Shown: in pieces, positions 1-11,145 of the stretch
Numbering within the stretch: the first letter of the stretch is position 1
Layout: the number at the start of each line of letters is the position of its first letter
Origin: Prinsepia uniflora
Taxonomy: Eukaryota; Streptophyta; Magnoliopsida; Rosales; Rosaceae
DNA: 64,000 bases
Assembly (NCBI GenBank): GCA_032719365.1
Contig: CM064872.1
Coordinates: 70,868,752-70,932,751, forward strand
Direction of reading: 5' to 3'
Program-made: the position numbers and the translations under genes
The notes under the pieces: generated by a model
Database searches by the model: none
Seen by the model: the letters and a program-made list of their open reading frames with translations, nothing else
Told to the model about the DNA's origin: nothing

Positions 1-2116
1 CCACTGTAGCAGGCGTGTGAGTTTCACGCGCAGCCACTCACGGCGGCGCGTAAGGGCACGTGGGTCCGATTTTCGAGGTAAGTTCAACACGACTTTTGTC
101 CTATACAATGTAACGAACATTTTAGCGTTGATTTCGAATTTATCGGACACCGTTTCGATGTTGTTTCGAGGGTCCAAAGGTTTATGCTACGTTGTTAATT
201 AACGTTTAATTCCCGAAAAAATTATGGAAAATTAGTATGTTGTTATTTGAGTCCCTAGTCACACTAAAGTATGTTTTCGAACAAGATTTGAGATTTCGGG
301 AAATTTTTGGAAATTACGGAAACGCGTGCAGCGCGAAACCGAGCATTATGGACGGTGTGTGAGTGGACGTTGCTTTCAAAATTTGATGCATGCATAAATA
401 TTTCTATGATTTTTATGATTATGATTATGACTTGTGATAATTTCGATTTCCGTATTTATACATATTTTTTATATGCATACGAAATTGCACGTATTTCGAG
501 GCTATGGTTTCTCTTATGCGTTGGTGATGTTTTGATGAACAATTTTACATGATTTGTGCGTATGATGTTTTAATGATGATTCGATTATGTTTGTGAGTAT
601 AATTTGCGAGTTTGACACGTATTTCGAGAATGACACGAATGTGCACGTTTTACGAGATTTCGAGTATGTTGTGGTTTGACCGTGATTTTGGTGATTTGAT
701 TGTGGTTTTAACGCTTTGACCTTGGGATTTGAAATATGATGTGATTTCAAGGATTTAAAACGGATTTTGAAAAAGGTGATTTCGGGCTTGGTGCCCAGGG
801 CATAAAAGTAATTTTGATTAACGAGATTTCGGTTTCGGAAGTTGAAAATGAAGTTCTGGTTTGGGTTCGGGATGATGTTTCTGGATGCAGGCTTACAGAA
901 TCATTATTGCGAATTCGAATTCGGGAATGGATGATGGTTTGATAAAGTGATTTCGATATGATTATACGTGTCCCGTTTTAATGATGATTTGATCATGTAA
1001 CGACCCGCCGTGAATATCAGAATTAAATATTAATTAATTATGGTTTAGAATGACTAATATGGGATTAGTTGAGTGAAATCGGACAAAATGTGCAAAATGA
1101 CCGTTTTGCCCTTGGGTGTGAGTAAAATGTTGACTTTTAGTTCGGGTGGTCAAACGAACTTTGACCGATGACTGTGACGTAGTTCGGGACATCACGAGTT
1201 CATAGACAGGTGGCACGTTTGATTCCGACATTCGAGGAAGAAGTTTTGACGTTCAAAAGTTGAGGGGTATTTTGGTAATTTGGTTGAAAAGGAGCCAAAT
1301 GTTGACTTTTGACCCGGGAAGTCCAATGGACGAGGGCCAAGGACCGTTACGTAGGTCGAGTCGATACGAATCCAATGACAGGCGGCATGCCAAAATCGGA
1401 GATTCGACGACGAAGTTATGGTCACGGGATCGAATTCGATTAACCGAACAAACCGGAATTTCGATTAAAATATTATTTTATTGTGAACAGTAACCGATGA
1501 TTGAGCACACCTGGTTGAGTGACAAGTGTCACCCATCCCTTGATTTAAGGCCTAAAATTAGCTCCATGTTTTGGGGAAAACACCATCATTTTGTTTTATT
1601 ATTTTCTAATCACCATTAATCATTTAAATCTTTCTTAATCCCCATTAATCTTCTCTGTATTTTTCTTAACCCATGAACAAGCAAAGCAAAACAGAGAAGT
1701 GAGAGTTTGAAGTTTTCCACCATTTCCCTTCCACTACTGAACTCGAGAGTGAGAAATTGAGGGATTAGTGAGATTGAATTATTGAGGGAAACACGAGGGA
1801 CTGAGAGAGAGAAGGAGAATGAGAATCGAAAATTTGGAAGTTTGGAGGGAAAATTCGAAATTGAAGCTTTGAGCCTTGATGATCAAAATTGAGTTCAATT
1901 TGAGTCTTTTGGGATTGCCACGATCAGTTTCATCGAAAGAACGAAAGAAATCGAGGCCCAATTGACACTGAACAGGTCTCGTAACAATGAGCAAGGTTCG
2001 AGCTTGAGTCGTGGGATTTGTGTCAGGACCCGACCCTCTTCTGTCAGGTCCCGATTCATCTAGCACGATATTGTCCACTTTGGGCCTCCTTGCCCTTGCC
2101 CTCACGGTTTTCTTTT

Positions 2117-2198
2117 CGGGAGCTCACGGTGCAACTTCCCAAGGGGTCACCCATCTGGAATTGCACCAGCCTCAACTCGCTTAACTTTGGGGTTCCAA
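2117..2198 (-). repeat. 5S rRNA-like segment in Cassandra LTR (copy 1)
   Basis: The minus strand contains AAGTTAAGCG (5S box A region) and GATGGGTGACCCC followed by TTGGGAAGTTG (intermediate element and box C region), in 5S order and spacing. It is part of the TRIM LTR and not a functional 5S gene: the rest of the 120-nt rRNA is not present. Confidence 0.85.
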
Positions 2199-2528
2199 TC
2201 CCCCCCCCCCCCCCCAAAAGCCACTGAGCTCCCAAAAGGCCTCATGCTAGATAGGTGTGTGCCTACACCTTTAAGGCACACCACCATTCCCTTCCTAGAC
2301 CATTCCCCCATCGCAAGAATGTGGGATTGTTCACCGTTCCCTCCAGGACACGGGTCTTACAATCCACCCCCCTTAGGGCCCAGCGTCCTCGCTGGCACAC
2401 TTCCTGGTCGGGTTCTGGCTCTGATACCAAATTGTCAGGACCCGACCCTCTTCTGTCAGGTCCCGATTCATCTAGCACGATATTGTCCGCTTTGGGCCTC
2501 CTTGCCCTTGCCCTCACGGTTTTGTTTT

Positions 2529-2610
2529 CGGGAGCTCACGGTGCAACTTCCCAGGGGGTCACCCATCTGGAATTGCACCAGCCTCAACTCGCTTAACTTT
2601 GGGGTTCCAA
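2529..2610 (-). repeat. 5S rRNA-like segment in Cassandra LTR (copy 2)
   Basis: This is the same 5S-derived block in the other LTR, with GATGGGTGACCCCCTGGGAA, slightly closer to canonical 5S box C than copy 1. Confidence 0.85.
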
Positions 2611-5600
2611 TCCCCCCCAAAGCCACTGAGCTTCCAAAAGGCCTCATGCTAGATAGGTGTGTGCCTACACCTTTAAGGCACACCACCATTCCCTTCCCAG
2701 ACCATTCCCCCATCGCAGGAATGTGGGATTGTTCACCGTTCCCTCCAGGACACGGGTCTTACAATTTGAGTCTTGGATTGATGCAATTGAATTGGGGAAT
2801 ATGTTCAGTAAGATCCCACGATGCTAATGGATGCATCAATTGAAGGAAAACATTGGGAAATTGTGGAGCTTCGAGGATGAACAGTGATTCGATGTTCTTC
2901 GAGGAATGAGTTCAGTTTGATTGGTTTAAGGTATGTTTTTGTGTAATTAACGTTACAGAACTCTAATTAGACTTGAATCGAAGCTAAATCAATGTTCAAT
3001 TGAAAGCATCAGTGTTGAATTGTTAGGAATTGAATCGGGTCTGTTCGCGAGCAAAAGGATCCGTTTTGCAGAGAAAACGGGTGAGGAAGACAACTACTGT
3101 AGCAGACGCGTGGTGGTCACGCGCAGCCATTCACGACGGCGCGTGAGGGCGCGTACGGCCTTGTTTCAAGGTGAGGTCAACATGACTTTGAATCCTCTCA
3201 GTGTAACGAACATTTTGACACTGGTTTCGAGGAAATTGGATATCGATTCGATAATGTTCCGCGTATCCGATGTTTTGTTTTATGTGTTAAATACGTATTT
3301 AAATTCCAGAAAAATTGGGGAAAATTATATGAAGTATTTTGAGATGTTAGTGACCCTCTATAATAATTTGGACAGGAATTATGATTTCCAGAATTTACGG
3401 AAAAACGTGCAGCTCGGAAAGCGGGCCGTTTGGACGGTGTGTGTGAGTGGACTTTATTTTCTAACCGTGATGCATGCATATATGATTTAAATGCTTTATT
3501 ATATGATTTTATATGCTTTGGCATGATTGATGTTTCAATCCGGTGATTTCTCGATTTTGTGGATTATTATATTATTTTTGGCACGATTTTCGAGAAATTA
3601 TGAAATTGGTTGAAATTGATGTTTGGACTCGGATTATGAGTCCTAGATTGAAATTGATTGAAAATGATGTTTGGACTCAGATTATGAGTCATGGATTGAA
3701 AAATGATGTATTGACTCGGGTATGAGTCAAGGATCGATTTCATGGATTTACGTGAAAATGGCAACTAAGGTTGCGAACGCATGGATTTGGGTGAAAATGT
3801 TATTTTGGGCATGAGACCCAACTGGATAGTGATTTTGACTCGGATTTGGAGTCACATGTGATTATAATGAAATTGATTATTTGTATGATTTATTGTGATT
3901 TTATGATTATTTTAATCAGTCTTTCGGGCACATTTTACGAGGAACGTGCAAATGATGTTTTGGGCTAGGCCCGGAGTTAAAAAGATTTCTAAATAATATT
4001 TTGACTTAGTTGGTGAGTCAATGATGATTTCTGGATTATTTTATTGTTTTAAAATGTGATTTTAAAGATTTACGTGTAAGTGGTAATTGGGGCTTTAGAC
4101 CTAGTCGGGAATGCTCTTAACTTGGTTTGAAGTCAAGGAATGATCTTGACTTTGTATGAAGTCAAGAGTTGATTGAAATGTTTTGGGATGTAATTCCCGA
4201 GATGGTTTTCCTTGTGATTGTGAAATGCCCAGATGGTCGGAGCTTGGGGGGGATTACCCAGACGACCGGAGCTTGGGGGATGTGATTGTAGGATCGTGAG
4301 TTGATCATATGGTAAGCCAGCTTCTCGGATGTGACTGAGCCTGGATGTACCACTCGAATGTGTCTGAGCTTGGGGATGTGTTCACCCAGATGTGACTGAG
4401 CCTGAGGGTTGAGCCCAGAGGTGTCTGATCCCGAGAGTGTGGCTGGATATTGGCCTACGCGTAGTGCAACACTTGTGAGTAGTGCAGATGTGACTGTGTG
4501 ATAGTTTGTGCACTTGTGAGTAGTGCGGATTGATTGGATTGATTGATTGACTGTGCACTTGTGAATAGTGCTGATTGATGTTGTTTGTTATGACGTACTG
4601 GTATTGAGTACGGGTTTTTGGTCTTTGTGGCCAGGTGATTATGTTTTCATATGTTTTGGCCTGAGAGCCGGGATTTGATGCTTTATAACATGAACTGATT
4701 TGGTGAACATGAGTTTTATGGACCATGGGAAAACGTGTTTTGATTTTATCGGTCCATTGTTCATACTTGAATGATTCCATACTATTACTCATGTTTTACG
4801 ATATGCATGCACGTTTGTGAAAATTGGAGGGTAAGAATGTATTTTGGCAAATGTTTTTATAAAGGTCATTTTTTTCCACTCACACCTTTTCCGTTTTATT
4901 GACCCTCCAGGCCGTGGTACGACGTTCGGGGCTGATCGAGAGGCGGAGGTAGCAGCAGAAATCAGTGCAAATATCCCTTGTCTGGCAAGCACTGAAGGGT
5001 AGTTTCGGGCCTTTAGTTGACTTGTCATACGGGAGCAGGACCGGGTACAGTTTTTGACGTCCAGTTGGGACGTGGTCCTGTCAGATCATATTTTGTGAAG
5101 TAGGATTTTGGGGATTGAATGTGAAATTCGGACATGAGTCCTATGTTGACAAAATGTGATTTCGGTTAGGTTTTGGAATGTGGATCACGATGGATCCCGA
5201 GTTTGTTGTGATTGACAAATGGTTTGGGTTTAATGACCCGGTGCTATTGCTGGAGCACGTTTTGAGTTTAAAGACTCGTTTAATTGATGACGGGGGAGGG
5301 CCCTTAATGATTTTAAAGACTTGGTTACTGTTTTGAATTTAAAGACTCGGTATAATACCCCCGAGGCCTATTGATTATGTTTTGAGTTTAAAGACTCGTT
5401 GATATCCCAGGAAGGCCTGATTATGCGCATGGTTTGGAGTTTAAAGACTCGGGCGCACTTGATATCCAGCAAATAGATTGACTTGTGATTCATTGTCAAA
5501 TTCTGATGTTTCGGATGTGTTGGACAGTGGCCCGGTTTTTATGGTTGATGGATTTGGATTATGTTGTGTTCTTGGAATTGATTCATGATTTTGGGCTGAG

Positions 5601-5997
5601 GCCCTGTGTTTATGATTGCGGGCTAAGACCCGAAGGTTAAGAAAAGGAAAATGATTTTGATTTCATGCACGGTTTTCTTATGTTGAAAATGTAACGGATT
5701 GCGAAATGATTTTCGAATGCATGCATTGGTTTTACGTGGAGGGTAGAAATGTATTTATCTAACTGTTTTATAACGGATTTATTTTTGTCCACTCACACCT
5801 TTTGGTTTTTATTGACCCTCCAGGTCGTGGCGCGTTGATGGAGGCTGATCGTGAGGCGGAGGCATGAGTAAGTACGCGTGTAGCTAGCCCTGGTTTGGCA
5901 AGCACTGAGGGTTAGTTGGGAATTTAAGTCGACTTGCCAGACGAGAGCAGGACCGGGCACGGTTATCAATGTCCCTTCGGGGGCGGTCCTGTCAATT

Positions 5998-6009
5998 TGG
6001 TATCAGAGC
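5998..6009 (+). other. Primer-binding site of element A (tRNA-iMet type)
   Basis: TGGTATCAGAGC lies three bases after the LTR end CTGTCA. It is complementary to the 3' end of plant initiator tRNA-Met. Confidence 0.9.
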
Positions 6010-6037
6010 ACTAGGTTGCTGATTCAATTGCCGCATC

Positions 6038-6091
6038 ATGCCTCCCAAGCGTAAGCCTCGTGAGCGACCTGGTAGTGAGACGAGTAGGTGA
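6038..6091 (+). pseudogene. Remnant gag start of element A
   Basis: An ATG 29 bp after the primer site opens a basic, proline-rich 17-codon reading frame (MPPKRKPRERPGSETSR) that then hits a stop. Its position, and the MPP-basic start, resemble the first codons of gag in related gypsy elements. No further gag sequence follows; the region continues as non-coding interior until the insertion of B at 6144. It is probably a fossil of the autonomous ancestor's gag start. Confidence 0.45.
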
Positions 6092-6143
6092 GGGTGTGTG
6101 AGACCTCATGTTAGATCTCGGATGAGATTGACCCTGGGTTGAG

Positions 6144-9100
6144 TGACAGTACCCATCCCAATCCTCCCGAGATTAGTGCGGGATGACCTTGCTCCCGTCT
6201 GACACGAAGTGTCAGACAAGGGATATTTCCGACCTTTGCCCTCTCGGGCTATCAGAGTACGCCAGGATCTTGAGGAGGTATGTGATATCTCGGTCTCTGC
6301 TACAGTCCAAATCTGATGTCAACCTGAAGGGCAGTCAAAACATTAAAAGCTGTGAGTGGACAAAACCAAAGTTTATAAAAACATTTCAAATGAAGACATT
6401 TGTACCCTTCACTAAAAAGCATGCATGCATTCGAAAACCATTTAACCAAATGGAAACCATATGTGGGAACTAAGCCCAAAACCATAATCAAATCGAATAT
6501 ACGGGCCACTGCCCAAATCCATAAGAAACCAATAAGGGACTCAGCCCAAAACCATAACCATACTGAAACCAAATACACGAGCCACTGCTCAAATCCTGTG
6601 CACACCACATATCAAAGAATCATAAAGATTCAACCATACGGGCCACTGCCCAAAACCTGTGTAACCACACATCACATCTCATATATCATATCATATATCA
6701 TATATACATATAAGTCACACAACCAATCCTGTCACGGTATCCAAAGCTACGCGCGTGCTACCCGGGTCTCAATCCGAGTCTTCTCAAAGTCAAGGTCAAT
6801 GTCCGCAGACCACTGATCCTACTCGAGGTTATAGTAACCATAGCCTTCCTGAGAGTAAGGAACCCAACTAGGGGGGTGACTCCACTCAGTCGGTGCTCCG
6901 TGACTACTTCGGGGTTCACCCAGGCCAACGACCCTCCCCGGAAGAGATAATAGAAGTAAAGGAAGGTATATGCACATATATATACATAATACAAATATCC
7001 ATGCCCGGTTCCCCTGAACCGTCATGATCCATAATATCCATTCCATTCATATATATATATATATATATATATAACATCCTCCATGCCTGGTTCCCATAAA
7101 CCGTCATGTACCATAATAACATAACCAAGGTTCATGCCGGTTCCCATAAACCGTCATGTACCATAATAACATAATCAGGGTTCATGCCGGTCCCCATAAT
7201 CCGTCATGAACCACGATACCATAATAAGGGTTCATGCCGATTCCCATAAACCGTCATGAACCGGGAAATCCATTTAAGGTTCCCCGACCTGAAATCAAAA
7301 CCGTAAAGTAACCTGGGTCTCGTGCCCGAACATAGGACATCAGCTGAGCACCGTGCCCGATATCTGAGGTCATATGCCTGAGACAAAACCAAATGGGCCT
7401 CATACCCGAGTTTATCTTTTTGGAAATCCAAATCCAATTCATTTAAACCATTAAAGAAATACAGACCCGTATAAGCACCGTATAAGGCCGAACCCTCGAA
7501 ATACGTGCTTATACGTAACCACAACCAAATGCACCCATGGCATTACCAAACATGTGTAAAAACATATAATAAACATTTATGCATGCACCAATTTAGAAAA
7601 CCAAGATCCACTCACAGACCGTCCGAGCTGCCGCCTCGATTTGTTTGCCGTAGGCTCTCCCGAGCCGATCACTGTCACCGGGAATCCCAAACCTGTCCAA
7701 ATCGTAATAGAAGGTTACTAACTACTTAATTAACCTCCTACCAAAGCCCCGTAATTTTCCGATATTTTTAACTATTTTTAAACCGAACCTAAACCTTCGG
7801 ACACCACAAAACCTATCGAAACGATATCTGATTGACACGAGACCAGTCCCAAAATATTCGCTACATCGAATAGAAGATTTCATATGTTGAACACTTCCCC
7901 AAATTATGGCCCACGCACCCTCACGCGCCCCTAAAAGGCTCAGATCACTATTTATCATCCCTAACCTTGGACTGGACCGGTTTTACTGTTCATGTCACTG
8001 TGCTGAACCGTCGTGACCGATTCAGTGGGTTTCCTCCCCTATTTTGGTCCGATTTCAACCCTAACTAATCCTATAATTCCTATTTCTTCATTCCCTATCA
8101 TTTCCAATCATCAAAACAACCTAAAACCGCCCAAAACTCATGGTTCCATTTTGAACCATACGGTTCAAAGTTTCCAAAACTGCACCCATGGCTTCACAGC
8201 CGTCCAACCCCATTAAAAAGCTTCATATTAAGTCCCTAGCAACCTAAAAATCACTTCCTAGGCATCCAAAAGCAACCATAATGCATAAATTGAAAAATGG
8301 GAAGGATTGGGCCTAACCGTGAACCTCTCGGGTTTCTTGGCTCCGCTATCCACGGCTGCGCCATCCTGGGCCGGCCACCACATCCTCCTGTCCTCCCTCA
8401 CTCCCTGGTCCTCACAGCTAATCATGGGTTAAGGGTTGGATGTGTTTTGGGTTGCACAGAGATGGAGAGAAATGGTGAGATCGGGTAATGGGTTTGTTTG
8501 TGTTTGAATGAAGAAATGAAAAGGATGGTCGATGCATGAATCAATATAGGTGGCCTGTGGATGGGTGACACGTTTCACTCATCCATTGGGCCTCCATAAA
8601 ATATCTGGGCCCCACTAAAGTCCAAAAGTTAGGTTATTTCGTAATTCGTGCAATAGTACCCTTAAACTTTCGTGAACCGTAACTTCGCCGTCGAACGTCC
8701 GAATTCGACGTGCCGCCTGTCTATGGATTCGTATCGTCCCGATCTACGTAACGGTCTTCGGCCCTCGGCCATCGGACCTCCCGGTCAAAAAGTCAACATT
8801 TGCCCTTTTAACCATAATTACCAAAATGCCCCCTAAACTTCTGAACGTCATAACTTCCTCCTCGAATGTCAGAATTGAACGTACCACCTGTCTATGAACT
8901 CGTGACGTCACGAACTACGTCACGGTCATCGGTCAAAGTCCATTTGACCGCCCGATTGAAAAGTCAACGTTTTGCCACGACTAGAGGCAAAACGGTCATT
9001 TTGCATCGTTCGTCCGATTTCGCCTAATTAATCACCGATTAACCTCACTAATCGTGATTAGTAACTAATCTAATTTTGGAATTTGGGACGGGTCGTTAAA
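6144..9100 (-). repeat. 3' LTR of element B
   Basis: On the plus strand it starts TGACAGTACCC at 6144 and ends GGTCGTTAAA, a mutated form of the expected GGTCGTTACA, at 9100. It matches 20082-25865 with the solo LTR removed. It contains GTGAGTGG/CCACTCAC landmarks (complements at 6352-6359 and 7608-7615), GGGCCACTGCCC-type micro-hairpins at 6500-6660, a 50-bp-period hairpin array at 7001-7262 and a TA microsatellite near 7055. No gene is present. Confidence 0.9.
7001..7262 (-). repeat. Tandem ~50-bp hairpin array in LTR of B
   Basis: Five units begin near 7002, 7082, 7132, 7182 and 7232; the last four are about 50 bp apart. Each has CATG, then CGGTT, a CCCATA-like spacer, AACCG and CATG, so each unit can fold. 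The same array is in the other LTR at about 23786-24040 with fewer TA repeats. Confidence 0.75.
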
Positions 9101-9573
9101 ACCTTCCCTCATTAATTAATTTCGTTCTCGAAATTCCAATCGACCTAATTCCATCCGTTCTTCCCTCCTTAATTTTGTTTCGTTCTCGAAACTCCAACTT
9201 TTTTGATTCCATATCCACCCCGTGGAAAGTAGAATCGACCTGGAAACTCGTGTACACTAGTACACCTACTAACCAGAACAATACTCGTCTGCAACCAGAC
9301 GTACCACCAACGCTTACGTCGCAATGACTACATCCGACCACGTCGAATGACAGTAATTACACGTTCTGAATTGACACCACCTGTCAGTATCAGAATAGCC
9401 CAAGTATCCTATGAGCTAACCACTTGTCAATCTACCATCTCGTTGACCCAAACAACTCGACGGTTCCTTTCTCAATCACCAAACTATTCTGATATCTACT
9501 CCCACCGGGAGTCATCAGACCTCACTCAACGATCCTCGTTGACACCTCCGACAAACTGTCACCACTTGACAGT
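9101..9573 (-). other. Non-coding interior of element B, 3' part
   Basis: The purine tract adjoins the LTR. The minus strand here aligns with 28580-28986 of element A: shared blocks include GTGATTGAGAA, a CTCCC...GGGAG hairpin, AATTAAGGAGGGA and the terminal GGGAAGGT. There is no ORF with a recognisable domain. Confidence 0.75.
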
Positions 9574-11145
9574 TGACTACGCCCAAACTACGCATTAAAT
9601 TAAACACGTAATTTGAGTATTGTGCAATTTAAACCCTTTTTGTGTAGATGTAGTATTGGTAAATAGGGATCGTTCTTAACCGGGGAAATTAGGGAACATT
9701 AATAATGTGTTAATGGGAGATGAATAAAAGAATAATGAATTAAAGAATTAAATAATAAAATAATAAAATAATAAAAGAATTAAAGAATTAAAGAATAAAG
9801 AATAAAGAATAAAAAGGAATCAAAGAATTAAAAGAATAAAAGAATAAAAGAATAAAAAGGGATCAAAGAATTAAAAGAATAAAAGAATAAAAGAATAAAG
9901 AATAAAAAGGGGGGTTTTGAAAAGATTTGTAATTTAAGCTAAAGACAACACTAACTAAAAATTAAAATGCAAATGTTCATGCTAATTAGAACTTACAAAC
10001 CATAGAGTAGTTTCATAGACAAAACCCACACTTTTATGTAAGTAATTTCGAATTAACAATCACATTAATTCTAACATTTTGCTCATAATAAACCAATCAC
10101 GAAATCCTACCTTCATCATCTCAAATACTTACATACATCTTTCAATATTATAAATGCATCAACCATTAATGTGCGTCAAATATCAATATGCTTCAAACAT
10201 TTATAATATGATTTACCTTAAGTTTATAATTAAATGCGCCGACAGCGATCAACATTTAATCTTTTCAATTCTACTCTAAGTGCACCGACAGCGGATAAAA
10301 CACTTAACATCGAATTGAAGTTTAAGCACTAAAACATATGAAGTAAAAGAAATTCAAAAAGTAAAACACATGGAGATTGCATTCTTACTTACAAATGTTA
10401 GAAAGAAAATACCAAGATCAAAGTAAAGAAGAAATGAAAATAACATAAATTAAGAATAAGAATTAAAAGGAAACTACTTAATAAGAAAATCTACAAGAAG
10501 TTAAAATGGTCCCCAAAAATGTCTCTCAAAAGAGAGAAACAAAAGAACTAAATTAAGAACTAAGAACTAAGAACTAAGAAAAATGAAAGAAATGGAAGAA
10601 TGAAACTAATGGGGGACTCTCCAAATACATGAAATGACCTCCCTATTTATAGAGGGAATGCCACAATTGTTTAATTAAAAGTACAAAATTAAAATATAAA
10701 AATAGCAATAAAATAGTACATGAAGAAGTGATGGAAATGATGAGATTGGGTGGGAAAAGATGCTGATTTTGGGGCAAATATGCTGATTTTGGGGAAAAGT
10801 GGCTGATTTTGGGGAAAAGTTGCTGATTTTGGGGCAAATATGCTGATTTTGGGAACTATTGGGGGGCTGCTGGATTTTTGGCTTGGGCTGCTGGATTTCA
10901 GCAGGTTCCCACCGAATTTTCTTGCGATTTTCAGTGGTTTCTCATATTTCGTCCATAATTTCTTCGTTATAATTCCGATCGGGACGATTCTTTCACCAAA
11001 ATGCTCCAAATTCCAAGCTTTATTTATTTCTACAAAAATATCACAAAATAAATTAATTTGTCTAATTATTTATTATTTTAATATTAAAAGTCAAGTATAA
11101 AGGGTATAAAATAATATAAAATAACGCTTATTTGAGGACCTATCA
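9574..11145 (-). repeat. 3' LTR of the non-autonomous Athila-like element
   Basis: The plus strand reads TGACTACGCCC...GGACCTATCA. It holds GAATAAAA-type A-rich arrays (9720-9915), two constant-loop stem-loops (10229-10260 and 10277-10306), a minus-strand TATAAATA (complement 10644-10651) and five GCTGATTTTGGGG tandem units (10756-10855). Short ORFs across these repeats are not genes. Confidence 0.93.

Larger units (their letters stand above)
2021..2763 (-). mobile_element. Cassandra-type TRIM with 5S rRNA-like LTRs
   Basis: This is a complete 743-bp element flanked by ATTTG (2016-2020 and 2764-2768). Read on the minus strand, an LTR starting TGTAAGACCCG and ending CCTGACA (2433-2763) is followed by a 71-bp interior and a second LTR (2021-2361). 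The interior has a tRNA-iMet primer site (TGGTATCAGAGCC, complement at 2417-2429) and a purine tract AAGGGGGGTGGAT just before the second LTR. Each LTR carries a 5S rRNA-like stretch (complement of about 2117-2198 and 2529-2610) with AAGTTAAGCG and GATGGGTGACC, which match the 5S gene and its internal pol III promoter. These traits define Cassandra elements. The LTR length difference is mainly a C-run (about 15 versus 7). It encodes no protein; long ORFs across it are accidental. Confidence 0.93.
996..5083 (+). mobile_element. Solo LTR of the same long-LTR superfamily, inserted in the 5' LTR of A
   Basis: It starts TGTAACGACCCG at 996 and ends GGTCCTGTCA at 5083, flanked by the 5-bp duplication GATCA (991-995 and 5084-5088). 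The empty site is visible in the 3' LTR of A near 31455. No primer site or interior follows either end, so it is a solo LTR left by LTR-LTR recombination, about 3.34 kb without the nested Cassandra. It shows the usual landmarks: donor-like GTGAGTGG at 3443-3450, CCACTCAC at 4876-4883 and acceptor-like CCTCCAG ending at 4910. Tandem GACTC...GAGTC micro-hairpins lie around 3625-4165. Confidence 0.9.
1..5994 (+). repeat. 5' LTR of element A (left end missing, interrupted by solo LTR)
   Basis: The LTR ends CTGTCA at 5994, directly before the primer-binding site. Bases 1-995 and 5084-5994 match the 3' LTR at about 30468-31782 plus 44577-45162. The uninterrupted counterpart reads straight through GATCATGTTTTG near 31455, which proves the 996-5083 block is an insertion. 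The LTR carries a GCGTGTGAGTTTCACGCGC hairpin near 14-32, donor-like GTGAGTGGAC at 359-368, ATGCATGCAT at 386-395 and 5717-5726, and repeated GAGTTTAAAGACTC palindromes at 5264, 5384 and 5437. The several short ORFs here lack any recognisable domain and are not genes. Confidence 0.85.

Noticed and set aside
2417..2429. tRNA-Met gene fragment
   Set aside because: It is a primer-binding site located between LTRs, as are the similar sites at 5998 and 20067.
2117..2610. 5S rRNA genes
   Set aside because: Only the promoter-like half of 5S is present, inside TRIM LTRs with TG...CA ends and a target duplication.
2187..2843. 218-codon ORF
   Set aside because: It spans both Cassandra LTRs; the repeated protein sequence merely reflects the LTR pair, and there is no domain.
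7001..7262. CRISPR-like regularly spaced repeats
   Set aside because: The spacers are as similar as the repeats, the genome is a plant, and no cas genes exist; it is a tandem LTR array.
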